A stretch of DNA of 64,000 nt from Gammaproteobacteria bacterium. GTDB taxonomy: Bacteria; Pseudomonadota; Gammaproteobacteria; JAJFKO01. The notes beneath the pieces were generated by a model. That model did not search any database. It was not told the origin of the DNA and worked only from the letters and a program-made list of their open reading frames with translations. A program made the position numbers and the translations under genes. Position 1 is the first letter of the stretch. Each line of letters begins with the position of its first letter. This document shows positions 18,612-26,814 of this stretch, one piece after another. The stretch lies in the NCBI GenBank assembly GCA_028284465.1, contig JANQRR010000047.1, positions 18,262-82,261 on the forward strand, read 5' to 3'.

Positions 18612-19404
18612 TAATATTCTCCTCTAAATCGTCGATATAAGGATATGACAATACAAGTTTATATTTTGAAAAGTATTTCCCACCAGAGTTAACTGTTCTG
18701 TCTCCTGAGCCCAGAGCAATTTTATCAGTGCGTAAATGTTTTAAAATGGGTAGTTGACATAGATCTGCTAAACATAGAAATAGTCTTTTAATGAGAATAT
18801 GGCGACAATTTTCAAGAAGAAGTTGCATGTTTTTAGGACGAATTGATTGAAGATTTTCAACTAAATTTGCGGCATGTTCAACGCTTATATTTTCTGGGAC
18901 AAGGTACAATAGTTCCAAGATAGCGCGTTCTGGTTCAGAAACAATGAGCTCTAATCCGTTGATAGCTAATGGTTTCAAACCGATTTCTTTATTAAAAATA
19001 TGACATTGTTTGTAGTTAAATATTGCTTTTTGATTAAAATACTTAGTGAACCATCCAGGTAATTTGCTCTTAGTAGATGAAGTGTTATATAAATAAATCA
19101 ATTTTTCTGGTGCTAATTTTAAATAGTGTGCTAAGCCACTTAGTTCTAAAGCAGTAAGGCCACCTAGATGAATATTTTTCTTGAGATCATATTGAAGCGC
19201 ATAAAGTCCCCCTTGCCAAGTAACTTGGTCATTTTGACGGATGAAAGCACCAACACCTACTCGTTGTAGCCAACCTGAACGACAGTATTTCTGGATAAGT
19301 TGATCTGAAAACCCCTTGGCTTTTAATGCGCTCGTCGTTAAAATGGCATTATTCGGCCAAGCTTGATGGAGAAGCTGTAATTTGTTTCTGATTTCTATAC
19401 TCAT
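18604..19404 (-). CDS. AbiEi-type antitoxin / transcriptional regulator
   Basis: 266 residues. The N-terminal 80 residues are a winged-helix domain of the AbiEi type (ILTTSALKAKGFSDQLIQKY, then SGWLQRVGVGAFIRQND), and the rest is the C-terminal antitoxin domain (HLGGLTALELSGLAHYL; ELIVSEPERAILELLYLVPE). AbiEi proteins neutralise the AbiEii toxin and repress their own operon by binding inverted repeats in the promoter. It is the first gene of the pair. Just upstream, TATAGCTATA (19414-19423) is a palindrome that could be part of an operator; this is only suggestive. Confidence 0.88.
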   Translation of the reverse strand: MSIEIRNKLQLLHQAWPNNAILTTSALKAKGFSDQLIQKYCRSGWLQRVGVGAFIRQNDQVTWQGGLYALQYDLKKNIHLGGLTALELSGLAHYLKLAPEKLIYLYNTSSTKSKLPGWFTKYFNQKAIFNYKQCHIFNKEIGLKPLAINGLELIVSEPERAILELLYLVPENISVEHAANLVENLQSIRPKNMQLLLENCRHILIKRLFLCLADLCQLPILKHLRTDKIALGSGDRTVNSGGKYFSKYKLVLSYPYIDDLEENINV

Positions 19405-19413
19405 GGTATAGAT

Positions 19414-19423
19414 TATAGCTATA
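19414..19423. promoter_or_regulatory. Possible operator palindrome upstream of the AbiE-like operon
   Basis: TATAGCTATA is a perfect 10-bp palindrome 10 bp before the antitoxin ATG. AbiEi proteins autoregulate through promoter-proximal inverted repeats (family knowledge). In an AT-rich gap such a short palindrome can arise by chance. Confidence 0.3.
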
Positions 19424-19578
19424 TTTTAAAGTATTATCAAGTAATGATGATGCTTTTTAATACCAATTTACAATAACGTATTGAATGTAACAAATGGCTT
19501 TGTCAAAAACAATATTAAGAACTGTATAAAATGCACTGAATCGAGTTCTAACTGGTTACAAAAACAAGGAGGAAATCC

Positions 19579-20097
19579 ATGAAAAAAATTTTCTGTTACA
19601 CAATATTCGTAATGATCCTAATGTTAGCTTGCATTAAAAGTTTTGCATTAACGCTAACAAGCTCCGCATTTGTCGATGGTGGCATGATCCCAACCCAATA
19701 TACGTGTGATGGCAAAAATATTTCGCCACCATTAAGTTGGCAAGGAGCGCCTAGTAATACCCAATCGTATGTCTTAATCATGTATGATCCTGATGCGGTT
19801 AAAGGTACTTGGGTACATTGGGTATTGTTTAATATTCCTAGCACAACTAATTCATTACCAACCGACGTGCAACAACTGCCAAAAGGTACTTTAGTGGGTG
19901 ATAATAGTTGGGATAAAGAAGAATATGGTGGGCCCTGTCCACCTTCAGGCACGCATCGTTATGTTTTTAAATTATATGCGTTAAATAAACCACTATTTTT
20001 AAAAGAAGGCGTTAACGTTTCTGCAGTGCAAGCAGCAATGCAGCAACATATATTGGCAATCGGTGTCTTGGTGGGGACTTATAAACGTTCGGAGTAA
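19579..20097 (+). CDS. Secreted PEBP-family protein (YbhB/YbcL, Raf-kinase-inhibitor-like)
   Basis: 172 residues preceded by a strong Shine-Dalgarno sequence (AAGGAGG). The signal peptide runs to about residue 23 (KSFA). The family core is complete: CDGKNISPPLSWQGAP, YVLIMYDPDA, WVHWVLFNIPS, GGPCPPSGTHRYVFKLYAL. PEBP-like proteins bind anionic phospholipid-type ligands; the bacterial role is not settled. It lies 6 nt before the ArsC-like gene, so the two are probably cotranscribed. Confidence 0.94.
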   Translation: MKKIFCYTIFVMILMLACIKSFALTLTSSAFVDGGMIPTQYTCDGKNISPPLSWQGAPSNTQSYVLIMYDPDAVKGTWVHWVLFNIPSTTNSLPTDVQQLPKGTLVGDNSWDKEEYGGPCPPSGTHRYVFKLYALNKPLFLKEGVNVSAVQAAMQQHILAIGVLVGTYKRSE

Positions 20098-20103
20098 TAT
20101 CTT

Positions 20104-20466
20104 ATGTCAGCGTATACAATCTATCATAATCCAAAATGCAGCAAAAGTCGGCAAACGCTTGCGCTGTTACAAGAACATGGCATTGAGCCTCAAATTATTG
20201 AATATTTAAAAACGCCGCCGACAGTGAAGACATTAGCAAGTTTATGTGAATTATTGCAAAAACAGCCACAAGCGATAATCCGCACGAAAGAAAAATGTTT
20301 TCATGAATTAGGCTTAACTATCACTGATCAAAAATCACCACAACAATGGTTGCAGATCCTCGCTGATAATCCTATTTTAATTGAGCGACCTATTGTGGTT
20401 AAAGGTAACAAAGCCGTGATCGGTCGACCACCCGAAAATGTATTGACCTTATTAAAAAGTAGTTAA
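20104..20466 (+). CDS. ArsC/YfgD-family reductase (glutaredoxin-dependent arsenate reductase-like)
   Basis: 120 residues, thioredoxin fold. Catalytic Cys12 lies in YHNPKCSKSR. The C-terminal block ERPIVVKGNKAVIGRPPENV is the conserved ArsC/YfgD tail. No ars operon (regulator, pump) is nearby, so this is more likely the chromosomal YfgD-type paralogue of uncertain substrate than a true arsenic-resistance gene. The last 15 nt overlap the end of the convergent rhomboid gene. Confidence 0.93.
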   Translation: MSAYTIYHNPKCSKSRQTLALLQEHGIEPQIIEYLKTPPTVKTLASLCELLQKQPQAIIRTKEKCFHELGLTITDQKSPQQWLQILADNPILIERPIVVKGNKAVIGRPPENVLTLLKSS

Positions 20467-21030
20467 CGGAATAAACGCAGCAGCAATGCCGCCAATAAAA
20501 CCAAACAAATGACCTTCCCACGACATAGATGCTTTGCCGGGCAACAACCCTGATAACAAACCACCAAAATAATAAATGCATACTAAAGAGATAATAATGC
20601 CCATTGCCGTAGGAGCATAATATGCATTAACGAGCAAATAACCTAGATAACCCATGATTAAAATACTCGCGCCAATATGTAATCCTTTGCGCCCAAATAG
20701 CCACGTACCTATTCCACCTATTATCGCAATAATTAAAGTAACCGAAATAAGCGTAGTTACGCCACTGATCAAAATAAAACTGACAAATACTAATAATGGG
20801 ATCGAATTAAAGAATAAATGATTAAAATCAGCATGCAATAAAGGCGCAGTGAAAATGCCGATCAAGCCATGCCAGCTACGCGGATAAAGCCCTAAAAAAT
20901 TTAAACGATATTTCAGCAAGTAATTCAATAAGTGAATCGCCCACAAGCCTAGGATCAACAAAAGGACCAAAGGAAGATTGGCTCGCATAAGTACCACGAT
21001 CCCTTGAAATTGCGCGATGAGGCTTTGCAT
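20452..21030 (-). CDS. Rhomboid-family intramembrane serine protease
   Basis: 192 residues with six predicted membrane helices. The catalytic dyad is recognisable: Ser122 in GLHIGASILIMGYLG (GxS motif) and His174 in WEGHLFGFIGG, with the N-terminal HADFNHLFFNSIP block that normally carries the oxyanion His/Asn. Bacterial rhomboids cleave transmembrane segments of other membrane proteins in the inner membrane. Substrate unknown. The gene converges on, and overlaps, the ArsC-like gene and is divergent from the J-domain protein gene. Confidence 0.88.
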   Translation of the reverse strand: MQSLIAQFQGIVVLMRANLPLVLLLILGLWAIHLLNYLLKYRLNFLGLYPRSWHGLIGIFTAPLLHADFNHLFFNSIPLLVFVSFILISGVTTLISVTLIIAIIGGIGTWLFGRKGLHIGASILIMGYLGYLLVNAYYAPTAMGIIISLVCIYYFGGLLSGLLPGKASMSWEGHLFGFIGGIAAAFIPLTTF

Positions 21031-21095
21031 AATGGTATAAATTGACCACTTTTAGTGTAAAAATGGTTATTATAGGGCAGAATTTACAGGAAAAA

Positions 21096-21124
21096 TAGAC
21101 GAATCCAAGATATTTTTGTATAAT
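21096..21124 (+). promoter_or_regulatory. Putative sigma-70 promoter of the J-domain protein gene
   Basis: A perfect -10 box TATAAT (21119-21124) has TAGACG (21096-21101, 4 of 6 matches to TTGACA) 17 bp upstream. The expected transcription start is about 25 nt before the ATG at 21157. Confidence 0.5.
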
Positions 21125-21156
21125 AAATCTTCTGTTTTGAGTAAAGGTTAAGAGAA

Positions 21157-23283
21157 ATGGCGCGTGATCTTGAGGCACAAAAATGTGCGTGGCAATACTA
21201 TTTATCGCAAGTTGCTAGTCAAGTGTATCCATTACAAAGCTGGTGGCGGTTTAATAAAGCCACTTTTGCAGATCATGTAAAAGCGATTGATTCAGACGAC
21301 GGTTTACAATTCAAGATCGATAATCAATTACTTGATGAGTGGAAAAGACGCTATGATGTTGAGCGTTTTGAGAAACGTTGGCCAAGCATTCGTAATACAT
21401 GGTGGAAACGATTTTTTTTCGATCCATTTGGGCGCAAACGTCGTGCTCAGCTTGTTTTGCATTATGTTCAACTTTATCAAGCTGTAACGACAACCAATAG
21501 AGAACAGATCAGGAAACATACTGGGGCTTTAAGGCCGTATTATCCTAGTTTAATTTCTATTTTGGAACAATCGAAAGTATTGGCAGACTCTTTAGAAGGT
21601 TTTAATAACGCGCTAAAAGTGAAAGTTTATGAGATTATTAGCAAAAAGTGTTGCAACCGAGGAAAAACTTTTAAAGAGCTCTGGAGTTCTGCTAGAGAGG
21701 TAAAACAAAAGTATAAGGAGGAATTAAAAAAATATTCAGAAGGCATTGCATTGTTAAAGTTAAAAGACATACCCAATGATTATTATAAAAAATGTCGCGA
21801 TTATACGAAATCTTTGTTTGCAATGCTTGATAGCTTAAATGAACATCAGTACGGTAGTATTCAATCGCTTATAGCAAAAGCTAAATCTGTACCTAATGTC
21901 AGTTTTTCTCAACAAACAGCGGAAGTGGCGAAAATGGCAATTATCTTACGGCCATTTCCAAGTGAGTTTCCGTATCTTAACCTAGAACATGCATTTCATC
22001 GGCAGTTTTTATTATGCCTGCAACAAAACACGGCAGAACCCAAATTCTTGCAAGCTATCGCTAAAGTGTATAAACATATTTGGTTGCAGAATTATAAAAT
22101 TCCTACTAATAATGTCAGATATCTAGAGTCAGAAGGTGAGTTGCTTATCCAAGCATTAACTAGGTTTATTGATTATGAAATTGAACTTTGTTGTCAAAAA
22201 TTGATTGATCTAAATAACAACCAACGCTTTGCAGAGACACATCCATTACTTGAAGCAATAAATAGATATATTGATTTATCAATAATATCTAAAGAGCAGA
22301 AACAACGAGTATTGCAAGCTAAGCAAGAGTTTAAGAATACCATGCAATTATTTAATCAGCTGGTTGAAATAAAAGTTAATTGCTCAAATGATATTATTGT
22401 TCCGTATAACCAATGCAGTATTGAATCGGTAGATACACTCAAGCAAGTAAATGCTATCCATCGAAAAACATTGTTAACAAATTTTGCTGAAATAAAAGTT
22501 GCTAATAAGCAATCAGATTATGCAAGCTATTTTATTGAGAGGCTTGAACAAGCATTAATTACACAACTGAATAAATTTTTTAAAAATCATTTGCAAAAGT
22601 TTTTTACGCTACATCGCTATCAACAACCTCAGCAACAACAGCCACTGTCCACAACAACACACGCTTTGTTTAGCAGGAGAGCTTCTCGCTCCCAAGAACA
22701 ATCCTTAATGCAGCAGTTTGAAAAACTGAATAAAGAAGTTTTTGAGAAAAAAGCAGAAAAAGCTTCTAATAAATTAGAGCTTTTAATTTATCAAGCGTTA
22801 TTATCATTAACGCAAAAAGCAAGTGAAGTTAAAGACCCCTCATTAACTCCAGAAAAATGGGCGGAACAAATGAGTGGCTCAGTGTATATAAAAAACTTGT
22901 ATGCTCCTATTCGTAAATATTACCGTAAAATTATGAGAGAATTTCATCCTGATAAAAATGAAGATAAAGCACATTCTTTAAAAACGATAGTAAGTACAAT
23001 ATCATCAGAAATAAATGATAGATATGGCGATTGGAGTGAAAATGGTAAAGGAATTCTAAAAGCATGTCGTTGCTTATATCTAGAAGAGTTTCATGGTGAT
23101 AATAAGGAATATACTCAAAGGAAAAATCTTCTTGAAAAACTAATAAAAAAACAGAAATCACTAATCAATTTGAATAAAAAAATTATATTTGCACATGAAA
23201 AATTACTTACCTTATATGCTAAACAAATAGCAGCAGCATCTTTACCAAAAGAAAAAGCGCAAAGTGTTCAACTAAGTATGTAA
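21157..23283 (+). CDS. Large helical protein with C-terminal J-domain-like segment (candidate effector)
   Basis: 708 residues, strongly alpha-helical, rich in Lys, Gln, Glu and Leu, no signal peptide or membrane segment. Around residues 582-640 it has a J-domain-like pattern: IRKYYRKIMREFHPDKNEDK with an intact His597-Pro598-Asp599 tripeptide, preceded by a basic helix II and followed by a helix. J-domains stimulate Hsp70 ATPase. The location at the C-terminus of a long helical protein, with no Gly/Phe-rich or zinc-finger region, is unlike DnaJ, CbpA or DjlA. A Q/P-rich hinge (QQPQQQQP) lies near residue 490. No homologue is recognised for the first 570 residues. Its own promoter and single-gene layout fit an accessory gene. 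Confidence 0.75.
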   Translation: MARDLEAQKCAWQYYLSQVASQVYPLQSWWRFNKATFADHVKAIDSDDGLQFKIDNQLLDEWKRRYDVERFEKRWPSIRNTWWKRFFFDPFGRKRRAQLVLHYVQLYQAVTTTNREQIRKHTGALRPYYPSLISILEQSKVLADSLEGFNNALKVKVYEIISKKCCNRGKTFKELWSSAREVKQKYKEELKKYSEGIALLKLKDIPNDYYKKCRDYTKSLFAMLDSLNEHQYGSIQSLIAKAKSVPNVSFSQQTAEVAKMAIILRPFPSEFPYLNLEHAFHRQFLLCLQQNTAEPKFLQAIAKVYKHIWLQNYKIPTNNVRYLESEGELLIQALTRFIDYEIELCCQKLIDLNNNQRFAETHPLLEAINRYIDLSIISKEQKQRVLQAKQEFKNTMQLFNQLVEIKVNCSNDIIVPYNQCSIESVDTLKQVNAIHRKTLLTNFAEIKVANKQSDYASYFIERLEQALITQLNKFFKNHLQKFFTLHRYQQPQQQQPLSTTTHALFSRRASRSQEQSLMQQFEKLNKEVFEKKAEKASNKLELLIYQALLSLTQKASEVKDPSLTPEKWAEQMSGSVYIKNLYAPIRKYYRKIMREFHPDKNEDKAHSLKTIVSTISSEINDRYGDWSENGKGILKACRCLYLEEFHGDNKEYTQRKNLLEKLIKKQKSLINLNKKIIFAHEKLLTLYAKQIAAASLPKEKAQSVQLSM

Positions 23284-23410
23284 AGTCAATGCTCTTTTAA
23301 TCTAATGATTTGTCTAGATATAAAGCAGCACAATCCCCTTGATGCGTCGTAGATATCCAGGCTACAATAGATCCCACCAACATTAATACATATGCAAAAG
23401 AGGAATAACG

Positions 23411-24157
23411 ATGGAATTAAATAAACAACAGCAAGACATGTGTACATCGAGCAAATGGGATTTTTCTGACTTAAATGCGTTATTTTTAAATTGTACGCTA
23501 AAGAAATCACCCGAATTATCGCATACAGAAGGTTTAATTCGTATTGCGAAAGCGATCATGGAAAAAAATAACATTAACGTTGAAGTGTTGCGTCCAGTTG
23601 ATTACAACATTGCTTATGGTGTCTATGGTGATATGACAGAACATGGTTGGGATGTTGATGATTGGCCGAAGCTTTATGAGAAAGTAAAAAAAGCTGAAAT
23701 TCTTGTGCTCACGACTCCCATTTGGTTAGGCGAGAAATCTTCAATTTGTACCAAAGTTGTGGAACGCTTGTATTCAACATCAGGTGATTTAAACGATCAA
23801 GGCCAATATGCCTATTACGGTCGTGTTGGTGGTTGTTTGGTAACAGGTAATGAGGATGGCGCCAAGCATTGTGCGATGAATGTGTTATATTCGTTGCAAC
23901 ATTTAGGTTATGTGATCCCGCCACAAGCTGATGCCGCTTGGTTAGGCGAAGCAGGGCCGGGGCCATCGTATTTAGATGAAGGTTCTGGTGGCCCTGAAAA
24001 TGATTTCACTAATCGCAACACCACATTTATGACGTGGAATTTAATGCACATGGCGCGAATGATCAAAGATGCTGGCGGCATTCCAGCGCATGGTAATCAG
24101 CGATCAAAATGGGCCGCAGGTTGTCGCTTTGATTACCCAAACCCGGACTACCGTTGA
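23411..24157 (+). CDS. Flavodoxin-like NAD(P)H-dependent FMN reductase family protein
   Basis: 248 residues, no signal peptide. The fold signatures of the NADPH-dependent FMN reductase / flavodoxin-like family are visible: ALFLNCTLKKSPELSHTEGL (phosphate-binding loop region), EILVLTTPIWLGEKSS (FMN isoalloxazine loop), YYGRVGGCLVTGNEDGAKH, and the long C-terminal stretch GPSYLDEGSGGPENDFTNR typical of this subfamily. It probably reduces flavin or quinone-like substrates in the cytoplasm. Its 3' end overlaps the start region of ribD, so the two may be cotranscribed and both are flavin-linked. Confidence 0.9.
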   Translation: MELNKQQQDMCTSSKWDFSDLNALFLNCTLKKSPELSHTEGLIRIAKAIMEKNNINVEVLRPVDYNIAYGVYGDMTEHGWDVDDWPKLYEKVKKAEILVLTTPIWLGEKSSICTKVVERLYSTSGDLNDQGQYAYYGRVGGCLVTGNEDGAKHCAMNVLYSLQHLGYVIPPQADAAWLGEAGPGPSYLDEGSGGPENDFTNRNTTFMTWNLMHMARMIKDAGGIPAHGNQRSKWAAGCRFDYPNPDYR

Positions 24158-25283
24158 TCCTATTGATACGAAATGGTTAACTCGCACGCTTGAATTAGCA
24201 GCGCGCGGCCGTGGTGATTGTGCACCTAACCCTGCTGTGGGTGCAGTGATCGTTAAAGCTGATCAAGTGATCAGTGAAGGTTATCATCACGCTGCGGGTC
24301 AACCTCATGCAGAAATTGAAGCATTAACCAATGCGCGACAAACTGTTAACGGTGCAACGATGTATGTATCGTTAGAACCTTGTTGTGTTTATGGTAAAAC
24401 GCCACCGTGCACCACTGCGCTAATTGATAATGGGATCAGCAAAGTTGTGTATGCTTATCAAGATCCCAATCCGCAAGTAGCTGGCAAAGGGCAAGCAGCA
24501 TTGTTAGCTGCTGGGATCGAATGCTATCAAGTATCAATGCCTGCTATCGATGCGTTTTATCATTCTTATCAGCATTGGGTAACATGCAAAAAACCTTGGG
24601 TACGAATAAAATTAGCCATGAGCCGTGATGGTAAAGTTGCAGGCCCGCAGGGGGAACCAGTAGCGATTACTAATGATAGCGTTAATCAATTTACTCACCA
24701 ACAACGCCAACGAACTGATGCTATCCTCACTTCAATTAATACAGTCGTTAACGATAATCCTAAGTTAAATGTGCGCTTGGCGAATAAAACAATCAGCAAA
24801 CCTGTTTATGTGTTAGATCCAAACTTAACATTTCCGTTACACGTGCAATTAATAACAACTGCACGCAAGGTTATAGTATTACATCGAGCGGATCTTAAGT
24901 CTTCACGTAAAACACTATTAACCGATCATGGTGTTGAATGCGTTGCGGTACCGACAATGCCATCGTCTTCGCGACATTTAGATTTAGCCGCTGTACTAGC
25001 GATCATCGGTGCTCAAGGCAACCATGATTTATGGATAGAAGTCGGACCGCGGTTAACACAAACTTGGTTGCAATCAGGTGAAGTCAATGAGTGTTATTTT
25101 TATATCGGTGATAAAAAGTTAGGAGAAGCTGCTATGCCGGGTTTGTGGTCGGCAGCAGATCTTTGTGTGGAGCTTGCAAATGAGCAAGTTTGTCAGCAAC
25201 GGATTGCAAAGTTATTGCCAGCAAATACAGCATTTACCGTAGAAAAACTAGATAATTGGGTATTATGGGTTAAGGTGCTATAA
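24090..25283 (+). CDS. ribD: Bifunctional riboflavin biosynthesis protein RibD (deaminase/reductase)
   Basis: The deaminase domain comes first: NPAVGAVIVK, PHAEIEAL (zinc ligand His plus catalytic Glu) and EPCCVYGKTPPCTTALI (zinc Cys pair). The reductase domain begins near VRIKLAMSRDGKVAG and continues through TDAILTSINTVVNDNPKLNVR and IEVGPRLTQTWL. It catalyses the second and third steps of riboflavin synthesis. The start is uncertain: the frame is open upstream; ATG 24090 gives 397 residues, while TTG 24129 gives a family-like N-terminus and an AGG nearby. Either choice overlaps the flavodoxin-like gene. No other rib gene is in the window. Confidence 0.92.
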   Translation: MVISDQNGPQVVALITQTRTTVDPIDTKWLTRTLELAARGRGDCAPNPAVGAVIVKADQVISEGYHHAAGQPHAEIEALTNARQTVNGATMYVSLEPCCVYGKTPPCTTALIDNGISKVVYAYQDPNPQVAGKGQAALLAAGIECYQVSMPAIDAFYHSYQHWVTCKKPWVRIKLAMSRDGKVAGPQGEPVAITNDSVNQFTHQQRQRTDAILTSINTVVNDNPKLNVRLANKTISKPVYVLDPNLTFPLHVQLITTARKVIVLHRADLKSSRKTLLTDHGVECVAVPTMPSSSRHLDLAAVLAIIGAQGNHDLWIEVGPRLTQTWLQSGEVNECYFYIGDKKLGEAAMPGLWSAADLCVELANEQVCQQRIAKLLPANTAFTVEKLDNWVLWVKVL

Positions 25284-25323
25284 TTCGCCAGCAAAATCAT
25301 ATTAAAGTTGAGGCAATCAAAGA

Positions 25324-26814
25324 ATGGCTAAAAGAACAGCAATAACGCCAACGCGCGCTGAAGATTACGCGCAGTGGTATCAACAAGTCATTAAAGCAGC
25401 GGAGCTTGCAGAAACTTCAAGTGTGCGCGGATGTATGGTGATCAAGCCTTGGGGTTATGGGATCTGGGAAAACATGCAAGCGATTTTAGATCAGCGGATC
25501 AAAGCTTTAGGACACAGTAACATTTATTGTCCGTTGTTTATTCCGTTGAGTCATTTGCAGCGTGAAGCCGAGCATGTTGAAGGTTTTGCTAAAGAGTGTG
25601 CGGTGGTTACTCATCACCGCTTAGAAAAAAATGCTGATGGTGAGTTAGTGCCTGCTGCTCCTTTGGAAGAACCATTAGTAGTGCGGCCAACTTCTGAAAC
25701 CATTATTGGCGAAACATTTGCGCGTTGGGCGCAATCTTATCGTGATTTGCCGATCTTAGTGAATCAATGGGCTAACATTGTGCGTTGGGAAATGCGCACG
25801 CGAATGTTTTTACGCACGACTGAATTTTTATGGCAAGAAGGGCACACAGCGCATGCAACAGCAGAAGAAGCCCAACAAGAAACTTTAATGATTTTAGATT
25901 TGTATCATGATTTCGTGAATGATGTGATGGCCATCCCCTGTATCAAAGGTGAGAAAACTGCAAATGAACGTTTTCCAGGTGCTGTTAACACCTATTGCAT
26001 TGAAGCAATGATGCAAGATCAAAAAGCCTTACAAGCAGGTACGTCACATTTTCTTGGGCAAAATTTTGCGAAAGCATTTGATATTAAATACTTAAGTGCA
26101 GCAGGGCACGAAGAATATGTTTGGACGACATCATGGGGTTCTTCAACGCGTTTGATCGGTGGTTTGATCATGACGCATAGTGATGATGATGGTTTAGTGT
26201 TGCCACCCAGAATTGCACCGTTACATGCGGTGATTTTGCCGATCATCCATAAAGAAGCCGATCAACAACGGATCATGGATTATTGTCAGCAAATTGCTGC
26301 GAGTTTGCGTGAGCAACAATATCAGGGCAGCAATATCAAAGTTAGAATTGATGACCGTGACATGCGTGGCGGCGAAAAAGCCTGGCATTGGGTTAAAAAA
26401 GGTGTACCATTGCGGCTCGAAATTGGTGCTAAAGAATGTGATGCACAAATGATAAGTGTCAGTCGTCGCGATCGTGCGTATAACGATCGGCAAAAGCTGG
26501 CATTGAATGAACTCAGCGCAACAATTGCTAAAGAGCTTGCCGATCTTCAACAGCACATTCACCAACGTGCTTTGGCTAATCGTGATCAACATACTCATCA
26601 CTTTGATAACAAAGATGCGTTTTATGATTTTTTTAAGCAAAGTAATGGTTTTGTGTATGCACATTGGTGTGGTGATGGCGGGGTTGAATCACAACTTCAA
26701 CATGATCTTGGGGTGACAATCCGCTGCTTACCACTTGCTGATCCACAACCAGGAGCCTGTATTTTTACTGGAAAACCCAGCGCGCAACAAGCTATTTTTG
26801 CACGAGCGTATTAA
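25324..26814 (+). CDS. proS: Prolyl-tRNA synthetase, archaeal/eukaryal-type (ProS type 3)
   Basis: 496 residues. It charges tRNA-Pro. The sequence is of the short archaeal/eukaryal-like ProRS type rather than the bacterial type with an editing insertion: RGCMVIKPWGYGIWENMQ, PLFIPLS, class II motif 2 RWEMRTRMFLRTTEFLWQEGHTAH (split over residues 150-172), GTSHFLGQNFAKAF and motif 3 WGSSTRLIGGLIMTHSDDDG. The C-terminal domain ends in Tyr as in this family; its zinc-site cysteines are partly lost (GACIFTGKP where CxxCGKP is expected). This type occurs patchily in bacteria, probably by transfer. The stop overlaps the next gene's ATG by one base. Confidence 0.95.
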   Translation: MAKRTAITPTRAEDYAQWYQQVIKAAELAETSSVRGCMVIKPWGYGIWENMQAILDQRIKALGHSNIYCPLFIPLSHLQREAEHVEGFAKECAVVTHHRLEKNADGELVPAAPLEEPLVVRPTSETIIGETFARWAQSYRDLPILVNQWANIVRWEMRTRMFLRTTEFLWQEGHTAHATAEEAQQETLMILDLYHDFVNDVMAIPCIKGEKTANERFPGAVNTYCIEAMMQDQKALQAGTSHFLGQNFAKAFDIKYLSAAGHEEYVWTTSWGSSTRLIGGLIMTHSDDDGLVLPPRIAPLHAVILPIIHKEADQQRIMDYCQQIAASLREQQYQGSNIKVRIDDRDMRGGEKAWHWVKKGVPLRLEIGAKECDAQMISVSRRDRAYNDRQKLALNELSATIAKELADLQQHIHQRALANRDQHTHHFDNKDAFYDFFKQSNGFVYAHWCGDGGVESQLQHDLGVTIRCLPLADPQPGACIFTGKPSAQQAIFARAY

